A program made the translations under genes and the position numbers. Shown piece by piece: positions 1-5,756 of a DNA stretch of 7,605 nucleotides. Under the pieces are notes generated by a model. The model searched no databases. It worked only from the letters and a program-made list of their open reading frames with translations, and was not told the origin of the DNA. The stretch is taken from positions 1 through 7,605 of the forward strand of contig JAITQH010000017.1 of assembly GCA_031288985.1 (NCBI GenBank), written 5' to 3'. This DNA comes from Candidatus Methanoplasma sp. Lineage in GTDB: Archaea; Thermoplasmatota; Thermoplasmata; Methanomassiliicoccales; Methanomethylophilaceae. Every line of letters begins with the position of its first letter. Within the stretch, counting starts at the first letter, position 1.

Positions 1-315
1 CACAAGCCCCCAGAGCAGAGCGGCCCCGATTATGGCGCCTGCAATCTGGAACACGACATACCCTGCGAAATCCGTCAGCCCTATCCTCTTGGTGAGCAGC
101 GCCCCGAAGGACACGGCAGGGTTTATGTGGCAGCCGGATATCGATCCTATGACGTATGCCGCGGCCACGATCGAAAAGCCGAACGACAGGGCCACCGCAA
201 GGTGGCCTCCGCCCGTATCGGCGCCAAGAAACACCGCCGCACCGCACCCCATAAAGACCAATATCATGGTCCCCACCAGTTCTGCGAAATATTTTCTGAT
301 CCTATTTGCTTCCAT
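1..315 (-). CDS. Aquaporin / MIP-family channel, N-terminal part (cut by window edge)
   Basis: This is the first 105 residues of a major intrinsic protein channel; the rest lies beyond the left edge. Members form tetrameric membrane pores for water, glycerol or small neutral solutes and gases. Residues about 9-31 form a hydrophobic first helix containing AELVGTMILVFMG. Residues 41-58 form a second helix. The motif SGCHINPAVS at 60-69 holds the first of the family's two NPA boxes (Asn65-Pro66-Ala67). A third helix begins near residue 83. The start at 315 is supported by a purine-rich stretch (GAGGGGGCGGG) just upstream and a TATA box about 60 bases upstream. The second NPA box and most of the selectivity filter are outside the window, so water versus glycerol preference cannot be judged. 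It is transcribed away from ppsA. Family assignment is very secure; an AqpM-like subtype is only a guess. Confidence 0.93.
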   Translation of the reverse strand, partial: MEANRIRKYFAELVGTMILVFMGCGAAVFLGADTGGGHLAVALSFGFSIVAAAYVIGSISGCHINPAVSFGALLTKRIGLTDFAGYVVFQIAGAIIGAALLWGLV

Positions 316-368
316 TGTTCCCGCCCCCTCTGCAAAGCAGATGTCGGTGGGTTGAAATTTAGATATTG

Positions 369-381
369 ACTATATATAACT
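369..381 (-). promoter_or_regulatory. TATA box of the aquaporin gene
   Basis: On the minus strand this reads GACTATATATAAC in reverse complement, that is GTTATATATAGTC, a near-ideal archaeal TATA element. Transcription would be expected to start about 26 bases downstream, near 349, giving a leader of roughly 34 nt before the ATG at 315. The ribosome-binding sequence GAGGGGGCGGG falls inside that leader. The start position is inferred from spacing, not observed. Confidence 0.6.
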
Positions 382-522
382 TGCAAAACTACACGAACAC
401 GGCCGCACTTTGCACCGAAACAGGATGTTTCTCCGCCGGCGGCGGGTGCGGCGCCTGGGGAAGCGGCCGGCCGAGGGGGGAGAGTCGGGATCGATGCGTC
501 TGTCGGGCATTCGGGCAAAGCC

Positions 523-534
523 TATTATAAAATA
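523..534 (+). promoter_or_regulatory. TATA box of ppsA
   Basis: The sequence TATTATAAAATA is a strong archaeal TATA-like element, with a purine-containing stretch (GGCAAAG) just before it that could serve as the BRE. A start about 26 bases beyond its centre predicts transcription from near 555. This places the ATG at 540 upstream of the transcript and supports the ATG at 600 as the true start of ppsA, with a leader of about 45 nt. Confidence 0.6.
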
Positions 535-550
535 GAACAATGTGGGGCTG

Positions 551-567
551 TGGGTACGCCGTACCCA
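551..567. promoter_or_regulatory. Perfect 17-bp palindrome at predicted ppsA transcription start (candidate operator)
   Basis: The sequence is TGGGTACG, a central C, then CGTACCCA: two perfectly complementary 8-base arms. It overlaps the transcription start predicted from the TATA box at 523-534. A regulator bound here would block the preinitiation complex, so a repressor operator is the simplest reading. If it lies within the transcript it could instead form a short 5' hairpin. The regulator is unknown. Confidence 0.45.
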
Positions 568-599
568 GTCAAACAATCCTTTGCGCGAGTGTAACCCCC

Positions 600-2915
600 A
601 TGGACGAGAAGATAGTTGATGTAAACGAACTGCGCGTGGATGACGTACCTTTTGTTGGCGGTAAAGGAGCCAATCTGGGAGAGCTGACCTCTGCGGGTTT
701 TCCTGTTCCCGGCGCCTTCGTCCTTACCACGGTCGCATACGACTATTTCCTGAGCAAGAGCAAGATTCTGAAAGACATCGAGAAGGAACTGAAGAAGATC
801 GACCGCACATCCGACAGCAGCCTCACCAAGGCATCCGAAAGAATAAGGAAGCTCTTCGAGACCTACGAGATACCGGATGATCTCAAAAAGGAGATCGTCT
901 CCAACTACAACCTGCTCATTCCAAAGGGGAAGAAAGGGTTCGTTGCCGTAAGGTCCAGCGCCACCGCGGAAGACCTTCCCGATGCAAGTTTCGCAGGACA
1001 GCAGGAAACATACCTGAACGTCAACGGCGACAAGGATCTCTTCGATAAGATCAGGAAATGCTGGTCATCCCTGTTCACCGCAAGGGCGATATCATACAGG
1101 GAGAAGCAGGGCTTCGCCCACGAGGACGTGAAGCTTGCGGTCGTCATCCAGAAGATGGTCGATTCGGAAGTCTCCGGCATCATGTTCACCGTAGATCCTC
1201 ACAGCGGCGCCAAGAATATCGTCATTGAAGCGGGATACGGACTCGGAGAGGCCATTGTGGGCGGAGAGGTCACTCCCGACACATACACCGTGGACAAGAT
1301 CAAGATGGACATCTCCAAGAAGAGGATATCCACCCAGAAATGGAAGTACGTCAGAGGCCCCGAGGGAGGGTGCCTCAAAGAGGATGTCCCGGAAGGATTG
1401 GAGAACAAACAGAAGATCGACGATGTGCGCATAAGAGAGATAGCGGAGATAGGAAGGCAGGTGGAGATACACTACCAAAGGCCTATGGACATGGAATGGT
1501 GCATAGAGGACGGGAAAGCATACCTCGTGCAGGCCAGGCCGATCACCGCCGTCGGAAATGCATCCTGCAACGGCGGTTCTCAGGCGGCGGACACCAACAG
1601 CGAGAACATCGTCCTTACGGGCCTTGGCGCGAGTCCGGGATTCGCAACCGGGACCGTGTGCATATACGAGGAGACGATGAGCCTCGACGTCATAAAGGAC
1701 GGCGACATCCTTGTCACGAAGATGACCATGCCCGACATGGTCCCCGCCATGAGCAGATCCGTCGGAATTGTGACCAATGAGGGCGGCATGACATGCCACG
1801 CCGCCATAATATCAAGGGAGCTCGGCACCCCCTGCATCGTCGGGACCGGGAACGCCACAGACCTCCTGAAGAACGGAGAGGTCATCACGGTCGACGGCAC
1901 CACGGGCACAGTGTACAAGGGAGAGATCAAGAAGAAGGATCCTGCCGAGGACAAGACTTCGCCCGCCTTCACCGCCGAATACATACCCGTCACGGGGACC
2001 AAGGTCATGGTCAACATGAGCATGCCCACGAAGGCGGAGGAAGTGGCCAAACTCCCCTGCGACGGAGTGGGGCTCATGAGAAGCGAGTTCCTTTTTACGA
2101 ATTACATAGGCGAACACCCCTGCGCCGTCATAGAAGAGGGGAGATCCGATGAACTGATCTCCAAGCTGGCGGACGGGATCGCAAAGGTTGCCAGGGCATT
2201 CTATCCCCGCCCCATAACATTGAGGACGTCCGATTTCAAGACCAACGAATACAGGGATATGAAAGGAGGATCCGCATTCGAACCCAACGAGGACAACCCC
2301 ATGATCGGATGGAGAGGGTGCTCCAGATATGTTTCGGAAAACTACCGCGAAGCCTTCATCTGCGAACTCAAAGCCATAAAGAGGGTCAGGGACGACTTCG
2401 GACTCAAGAACGTCAACATAATGCTTCCGTTCGTCAGAACCGTCGACGAGGTCGAGAAGGTCACCGCCATGATGGCGCAGGTCGGCCTGAAAAGAGGATT
2501 GGATCTCAAACTGTATCTCATGGCGGAGGTCCCCGTGAACATATTCATGGCGGAGGAGTTCTGCAAGCACTGCGACGCGTTCTCCATCGGCTCCAACGAC
2601 CTCACCCAGCTGACCATGGGATGCGACCGCGATTCGGATCTCCTCGGAAGAATGGGATACTTTGACGAGAGGAACCCCGGCGTCAAGGCCGCCATATCTC
2701 AGCTCATAAGGGTTGCTCACGAGAACGGGAAGACCGTCAGCATCTGCGGACAGGGTCCGTCCGTGTATCCCGAGTTCGCGGAGTTCCTTGTTGACGAAGG
2801 GATCGACAGCATATCTCTGAACCCCGACACTTTTGTGAAGACGAAATTCAGCATCGCATCCGCCGAGCAGAAGATCATCCTCAAGGGTCTGAGAGAACTC
2901 AGAAAGAAGGGATGA
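600..2915 (+). CDS. ppsA: Phosphoenolpyruvate synthase (pyruvate, water dikinase)
   Basis: Converts pyruvate, ATP and water to phosphoenolpyruvate, AMP and phosphate (EC 2.7.9.2) in the cytoplasm, feeding gluconeogenesis from acetyl-CoA-derived pyruvate. The 771 residues are close to the usual length (E. coli about 792). The N-terminal ATP-grasp region, residues 1-318, shows GGKGANLGEL (20-29), VRSSATAEDLPDASFAGQQE from 117 and ends at QARPITA (311-317). The swivelling domain has GGMTCHAAIISREL with the phosphorylated His400. The C-terminal barrel has RSEF (494-497), LRTSDFKTNEY (541-551), GSNDLTQLTMGCDRDS and SICGQGPS with catalytic Cys716. All key residues are present. An in-frame ATG at 540 would add 20 unrelated residues, but lies upstream of the predicted transcript, so 600 is chosen. 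The ribosome site there is weak (GAGTG, 8 bases upstream). It is monocistronic and convergent with the CBS gene. Confidence 0.97.
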   Translation: MDEKIVDVNELRVDDVPFVGGKGANLGELTSAGFPVPGAFVLTTVAYDYFLSKSKILKDIEKELKKIDRTSDSSLTKASERIRKLFETYEIPDDLKKEIVSNYNLLIPKGKKGFVAVRSSATAEDLPDASFAGQQETYLNVNGDKDLFDKIRKCWSSLFTARAISYREKQGFAHEDVKLAVVIQKMVDSEVSGIMFTVDPHSGAKNIVIEAGYGLGEAIVGGEVTPDTYTVDKIKMDISKKRISTQKWKYVRGPEGGCLKEDVPEGLENKQKIDDVRIREIAEIGRQVEIHYQRPMDMEWCIEDGKAYLVQARPITAVGNASCNGGSQAADTNSENIVLTGLGASPGFATGTVCIYEETMSLDVIKDGDILVTKMTMPDMVPAMSRSVGIVTNEGGMTCHAAIISRELGTPCIVGTGNATDLLKNGEVITVDGTTGTVYKGEIKKKDPAEDKTSPAFTAEYIPVTGTKVMVNMSMPTKAEEVAKLPCDGVGLMRSEFLFTNYIGEHPCAVIEEGRSDELISKLADGIAKVARAFYPRPITLRTSDFKTNEYRDMKGGSAFEPNEDNPMIGWRGCSRYVSENYREAFICELKAIKRVRDDFGLKNVNIMLPFVRTVDEVEKVTAMMAQVGLKRGLDLKLYLMAEVPVNIFMAEEFCKHCDAFSIGSNDLTQLTMGCDRDSDLLGRMGYFDERNPGVKAAISQLIRVAHENGKTVSICGQGPSVYPEFAEFLVDEGIDSISLNPDTFVKTKFSIASAEQKIILKGLRELRKKG

Positions 2916-2919
2916 GCGG

Positions 2920-2943
2920 CTCGGCCCGCCGATGCGGGCCGGG
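2920..2943. terminator. GC-rich hairpin between convergent genes (possible bidirectional 3' end)
   Basis: CGGCCCGC (2922-2929) and GCGGGCCG (2934-2941) form a perfect 8-bp stem with a CGAT loop, extendable by a T-G wobble and a C-G pair. It sits in the 36 bases between the stop of ppsA and the stop of the convergent CBS gene, where a hairpin could protect or define both 3' ends. No T-run follows immediately on either strand, so it is not a classic intrinsic terminator, and archaeal termination relies mainly on T-tracts. Confidence 0.4.
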
Positions 2944-2951
2944 ACTCATCC

Positions 2952-3812
2952 TCAGGAGTCGGGCGGTTTGCGGCCCTCGGCCTTCGAGCTTGTCATAAGG
3001 CGCTCGTTTAGTCCGTCGCCCAGTTCCTTCGGCAGGAGCATCGTGGTGATCTCCATGAACGGATGTTTGGATCCTTCGATTATCTTGACGTCGTCCAGCG
3101 TCTTCAGCCCCCATCTTTCCGCCGTCTTTTCCAGACCGAGTTCCACATGCATGTCGTTGGGCTCCAGGACGATGGCCTTGAATGTGCTGAGCTTCATGCG
3201 TTTGGCCGCCATCATGCGGTGGTGGCCGTCGACGAGAAGGTAGCCGTTCAGACGTTTTATCACTATCAGGGGTTCGTTCAGGCCTCTTTTGATCTCATAC
3301 TGCCTTCCTATCAGCTCGTCCATGTACACCTCCTTCTGAGTCGGTATCACTTGGTCTATGTAGACATCCTGATTGTATACTTTCATGCGCACGCCGTTCT
3401 GCTGCTCCATGAAGTTCTTGACGCTCATGACCTTCCCGGGGCGGGACTTCTCTATTTGGGATCTTACGATGTCTATGTTGGATATTATCCCGACGATCTT
3501 CTTGTTCTCGTCGACGACCGGCAGGTTCCTGAGGCCGTAGCGGAACAGTACGCGCGTCGCGTCATCGATGGACATGGAAGGAATGGCGCACAGCGTGCCC
3601 GGACTCATGACCTCTCTCATCTTGGCATTGGGAAGATCTATGTGGCTGAGGAGTTCCTTGGCCGTGATGAACCCCAGAAGATAATCGTTCTCTACGATCG
3701 GGAAACCGTGGAAGTTGGAGCTTATTATCTTCTCCCTCACCTGGCTGACCGTCATATCGGGAGTGACGCACTGAACGTTCCTCACCATGTAATCCGCGAC
3801 CGTTGCACCCAT
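2952..3812 (-). CDS. CBS-domain pair fused to a ParB/sulfiredoxin-fold domain (DGHHR motif)
   Basis: A soluble 286-residue protein. Residues 6-58 and 65-120 are two CBS domains (VADYMVRNVQCVTPDMTVSQ with FPIVENDYLLGFIT; REVMSPGTLCAIP with NLPVVDENKKIVGIISNIDI). Such pairs usually bind adenine nucleotides or S-adenosylmethionine. Residues about 143-220 resemble the ParB/Srx fold: VYIDQVIPTQKEVYMDEL, EPLIVIKRLNGYLLVDGHHR (180-199), then MMAAKRM. The DGHHR form is shared with the archaeal ADP-dependent free serine kinase SerK, so a nucleotide-regulated kinase is one possibility. DNA binding or an unknown enzyme are others. No helix-turn-helix domain typical of true chromosome-partition ParB is visible. 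The start at 3812 begins the first CBS domain directly; the open frame extends further to 4544 but runs antisense to the SUFU gene and shows no recognisable domain there. No clear ribosome site is visible. Confidence 0.88.
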   Translation of the reverse strand: MGATVADYMVRNVQCVTPDMTVSQVREKIISSNFHGFPIVENDYLLGFITAKELLSHIDLPNAKMREVMSPGTLCAIPSMSIDDATRVLFRYGLRNLPVVDENKKIVGIISNIDIVRSQIEKSRPGKVMSVKNFMEQQNGVRMKVYNQDVYIDQVIPTQKEVYMDELIGRQYEIKRGLNEPLIVIKRLNGYLLVDGHHRMMAAKRMKLSTFKAIVLEPNDMHVELGLEKTAERWGLKTLDDVKIIEGSKHPFMEITTMLLPKELGDGLNERLMTSSKAEGRKPPDS

Positions 3813-3839
3813 GTTATCATACGGGCATGGTCTGGGCAA

Positions 3840-3855
3840 TGAAAAACTTTTATGT
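3840..3855. promoter_or_regulatory. TATA/BRE-like element between divergent CBS and SUFU genes
   Basis: TGAAAAACTTTTATGT has the form of an archaeal BRE plus TATA box for the plus strand, with its TATA part centred near 3850. A start about 26 bases later falls at 3876, exactly the ATG of the SUFU gene, implying a leaderless mRNA. On the minus strand the same bases read ACATAAAAGTTTTTC, which could drive transcription from near 3824, 12 bases before the CBS gene start. It is the only convincing AT-rich element in the 63-base gap. Confidence 0.5.
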
Positions 3856-3875
3856 GCGCAGAATGGTTGACGCGC

Positions 3876-4538
3876 ATGGGATTCTTGAAACGGCTCATGA
3901 AGGGACGCGGCCCTGAGATGTACACCGAAGAGGAGTTCGACGCCGTGGAGAATCACATAGATCGTTGCTTCGGACATGTGGAGAACGTGTTCCATGAGCT
4001 CGTGTCCCCCGATATACATGTGGACATAGAGGTTGTGGAGCCTGCGCCCGGCCGGAACTTCTATACTCTTGTCACGGTCGGCATGGGGGCGCACCGTATG
4101 AAGATGCCCCGGGATCTGAGGGGATGCGACCTCGAACGCGCGGAGCTGCTCATATGCCTCCCGCCCGATTGGAATATCGAAAGCGACGAAGAGCGGTGGT
4201 ATTGGCCGCTGCGCTGGCTGAAGATCATGGCCCGGATCCCGATAGAGGAGAGGTCGTGGGTCGGATACGGGCATACCGCTTCCGACGGAGAGAAGTTCGC
4301 GGAGAACACAGGGTTCACGGCCGTCATGGCTGTCATGCCGGATGCGTTCGGCGAAGACAGCCGTTGCTGCGAGATGCCGGACGGCGGCGAGGTCAACTTC
4401 TTTCAGCTTGTGCCGCTGTTCGACGACGAGCTGAACCTCAAATCTGCAACCTGCGCCGAAGATCTTGAGGATCTGTTCAAAAAGAAAGGCGTCGGACACG
4501 TGGTGGACATTGCCCGCCGCAGCGTCTGCCGCGTGTGA
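3876..4538 (+). CDS. Suppressor-of-fused (SUFU) domain protein
   Basis: A 220-residue soluble protein matching the prokaryotic SUFU-domain family (Pfam SUFU, PF05076), named for the animal Hedgehog-pathway regulator. Recognisable family segments are NVFHELVSPDIHVDIEVVEP (37-56), NFYTLVTVGMGAHRMKMP (61-78), ERAELLICLPPDW (87-99), RWYWPLRWLKIMARIPIEE (107-125), WVGYGHT (128-134), FAENTGFTAV (141-150) and EVNFFQLVPLFDDEL (172-186). The domain fills nearly the whole protein. There is no signal peptide or membrane helix. In bacteria these domains are reported among immunity proteins of polymorphic toxin systems, but no toxin is visible here, so the role is unknown. An in-frame ATG at 3852 lies inside the TATA-like element and would precede the transcript; the start at 3876 coincides with the predicted transcription start. 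The gene is divergent from the CBS/ParB-like gene and is followed by the ABC operon. Confidence 0.87.
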   Translation: MGFLKRLMKGRGPEMYTEEEFDAVENHIDRCFGHVENVFHELVSPDIHVDIEVVEPAPGRNFYTLVTVGMGAHRMKMPRDLRGCDLERAELLICLPPDWNIESDEERWYWPLRWLKIMARIPIEERSWVGYGHTASDGEKFAENTGFTAVMAVMPDAFGEDSRCCEMPDGGEVNFFQLVPLFDDELNLKSATCAEDLEDLFKKKGVGHVVDIARRSVCRV

Positions 4539-4573
4539 CGCCACGGAAGCGCCGCCTCAAATTTCACATCCCA

Positions 4574-4603
4574 GGTAATATTAAATACGGTTCTATTATT
4601 ACC
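4574..4603. promoter_or_regulatory. TATA region of the ABC operon inside a 30-bp imperfect inverted repeat (candidate operator)
   Basis: The outer arms GGTAATA (4574-4580) and TATTACC (4597-4603) are perfectly complementary; over full 15-base half sites 11 positions match. The TATA-like sequence TAATATTAAATA (4576-4587) lies inside, predicting a start near 4608 and a leader of about 37 nt. A dimeric repressor bound here would cover the TATA box. For an importer of this class a metal- or iron-responsive repressor is a natural guess, but that is inference and no known consensus was matched. Confidence 0.5.
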
Positions 4604-4631
4604 GAGTAACACGAATATTGATAAAAATATT

Positions 4632-4639
4632 TAGGAGGA
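4632..4639 (+). promoter_or_regulatory. Strong ribosome-binding site deciding the binding-protein start
   Basis: TAGGAGGA is the best Shine-Dalgarno sequence in the window, placed a few bases before the ATG at 4645. It decides that start over the in-frame ATG at 4618, which has no such site and would add nine mostly charged residues in front of the signal peptide. Confidence 0.8.
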
Positions 4640-4644
4640 ATAAT

Positions 4645-5748
4645 ATGAAGATTAACGCATTGTTGGTGTTGGCCGTCGCCGTTCTGGTGTCCGGAGGCGT
4701 TCTGACAGGTTTCGGCGGCGATTCAGACGCAGCCGGCCCTTTGACCGTCATTGACGGAGAAGGCAATGAATTCAAATACAGTAAACCGGCGGATCACGTC
4801 GTGACCATGGGTTTCGCTTCCACTTTGACCGTGGTGGAGCTTGGTGCGATCGATAAGATCGTCGGCGTCGACCGCTACTCCACATACGATTACAAAAAGG
4901 ACGAAAGACTGAAGGATCTGAAGGCCGCGGATCTCGGAAGCTATTATTCCGCGAGCAACAACGACCTCATCGTCGCCACTCTCGTACAATGGGTGGAGGA
5001 AAAGAAGATGTCCTTGGACGACACCGTGATCCTCACCGCCTATTCCAATTCCAAGGTCCTGCGCACGGCTCTTGCAGAGCACGGTTTCACCCATGTTCTT
5101 GTATACCTCACCGTCACAGATTACGATCAGATAGTTGATTTCGTCAATGATGTGTCCATTGCCGTCACCGGCGGGACATCGGCCGTGGTCAACGACATGA
5201 AGGCCGTCCGCGACGTTGTCCGCGACGGAGTTGCGGGAGTGTCCGAAAAGAGCAAAGGCATCGCGGTATGGTACACCGCCAGCACGGGCGAGTTCACAGT
5301 CGGCAACACCGGTTCCATCGCCGTGTCTCTGATAGAGTCTGCCGGCGGGGACAATCCTGCAAGGGATCCGTCTGTATCGACGCCGACCTATGGAAGCGTT
5401 GCAACGATCTTGGATCTGGTGAGTCAGGACAGGGATACCGTGATATTCCTTTCCGAAGTCTACATAAACAACAACCACACCGTCGCAGACTTCCGCAATG
5501 AGGCCCTCGGCGGGGATCAGTCCGTAAAAGTTGTTGTGCTCAAAGACGAGTGGAACAATTACTGCCCCGGCGCGGCCGACGGTCTTTGGGCCGTCGCGTC
5601 TACGTTGTACCCCGAACTGTTCAGCGGCGAGGCTCCGACGGCGGATGCCGGCTCCGATGAATTCCCCATATTGTATATGGCGGTCGGTGCGGCGATAGTG
5701 GTCATATTGCTCGCAATCGTAGCAGTATATATCATGCGTCGCCCTTAA
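4645..5748 (+). CDS. ABC transporter substrate-binding protein (Fe-siderophore/haem/cobalamin class), membrane-tethered
   Basis: The 367-residue extracellular receptor of the ABC importer encoded by this operon. Residues 1-22 are a hydrophobic signal sequence, with a plausible cleavage after SDAA near residue 30. The mature part begins TVIDGEGNEF and continues with HVVTMGFASTLTVVELGAIDKIVGVD (split here as positions 51-76), the typical opening of the periplasmic-binding fold with a helical backbone (COG0614 type). The second lobe includes GIAVWYTASTGEFTVG (205-220) and ESAGGDNPA (231-239). There is no lipobox cysteine. Instead residues about 342-363 (ILYMAVGAAIVVILLAIVAV) form a C-terminal membrane helix ending in MRRP, after a short linker rich in Ala, Asp and Pro, so the protein should be anchored outside beside the permease. 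The ligand cannot be read from sequence. A strong ribosome site fixes the start; the permease follows after 8 bases. Confidence 0.9.
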   Translation: MKINALLVLAVAVLVSGGVLTGFGGDSDAAGPLTVIDGEGNEFKYSKPADHVVTMGFASTLTVVELGAIDKIVGVDRYSTYDYKKDERLKDLKAADLGSYYSASNNDLIVATLVQWVEEKKMSLDDTVILTAYSNSKVLRTALAEHGFTHVLVYLTVTDYDQIVDFVNDVSIAVTGGTSAVVNDMKAVRDVVRDGVAGVSEKSKGIAVWYTASTGEFTVGNTGSIAVSLIESAGGDNPARDPSVSTPTYGSVATILDLVSQDRDTVIFLSEVYINNNHTVADFRNEALGGDQSVKVVVLKDEWNNYCPGAADGLWAVASTLYPELFSGEAPTADAGSDEFPILYMAVGAAIVVILLAIVAVYIMRRP

Positions 5749-5756
5749 GGCAGAAG

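Larger units (their letters stand above)
316..599. other. Divergent intergenic region between aquaporin gene and ppsA
   Basis: No gene is supported in these 284 bases. The two ends are AT-rich promoter regions: a minus-strand TATA near 375 and a plus-strand TATA near 528. The middle (about 405-500) is strongly GC- and G-rich, and holds two perfect 10-bp palindromes at 433-442 and 464-473. A further perfect 17-bp palindrome sits at 551-567. The region therefore separates two divergent promoters by about 150 bases of possible regulatory or structured sequence. Confidence 0.6.

Noticed and set aside
425..535. A 36-residue plus-strand open frame, very rich in Arg at its start
   Set aside because: It has no properly spaced ribosome site, is GC-driven in composition, and its TAG stop falls in the ppsA TATA box. 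It is better explained as non-coding regulatory DNA.
540..599. An upstream in-frame ATG for ppsA at 540
   Set aside because: It lies only about 11 bases after the TATA box, upstream of the predicted transcript start, and the 20 added residues do not look like the PEP synthase N-terminus.
1812..2720. A 302-residue minus-strand open frame inside ppsA
   Set aside because: It lies antisense to the conserved C-terminal PEP synthase domain and shows no family features; shadow frames are common at this GC level.
3063..3842. A 259-residue plus-strand open frame opposite the CBS/ParB-like gene
   Set aside because: It has no recognisable motif, while the minus strand carries clear CBS and DGHHR motifs. 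It is a codon-bias shadow.
2952..4544. A 530-residue minus-strand open frame extending the CBS gene upstream to 4544
   Set aside because: The extra 244 residues run antisense to the SUFU gene, resemble no domain, and would place the start far above the divergent promoter. The recognisable protein starts at 3812.
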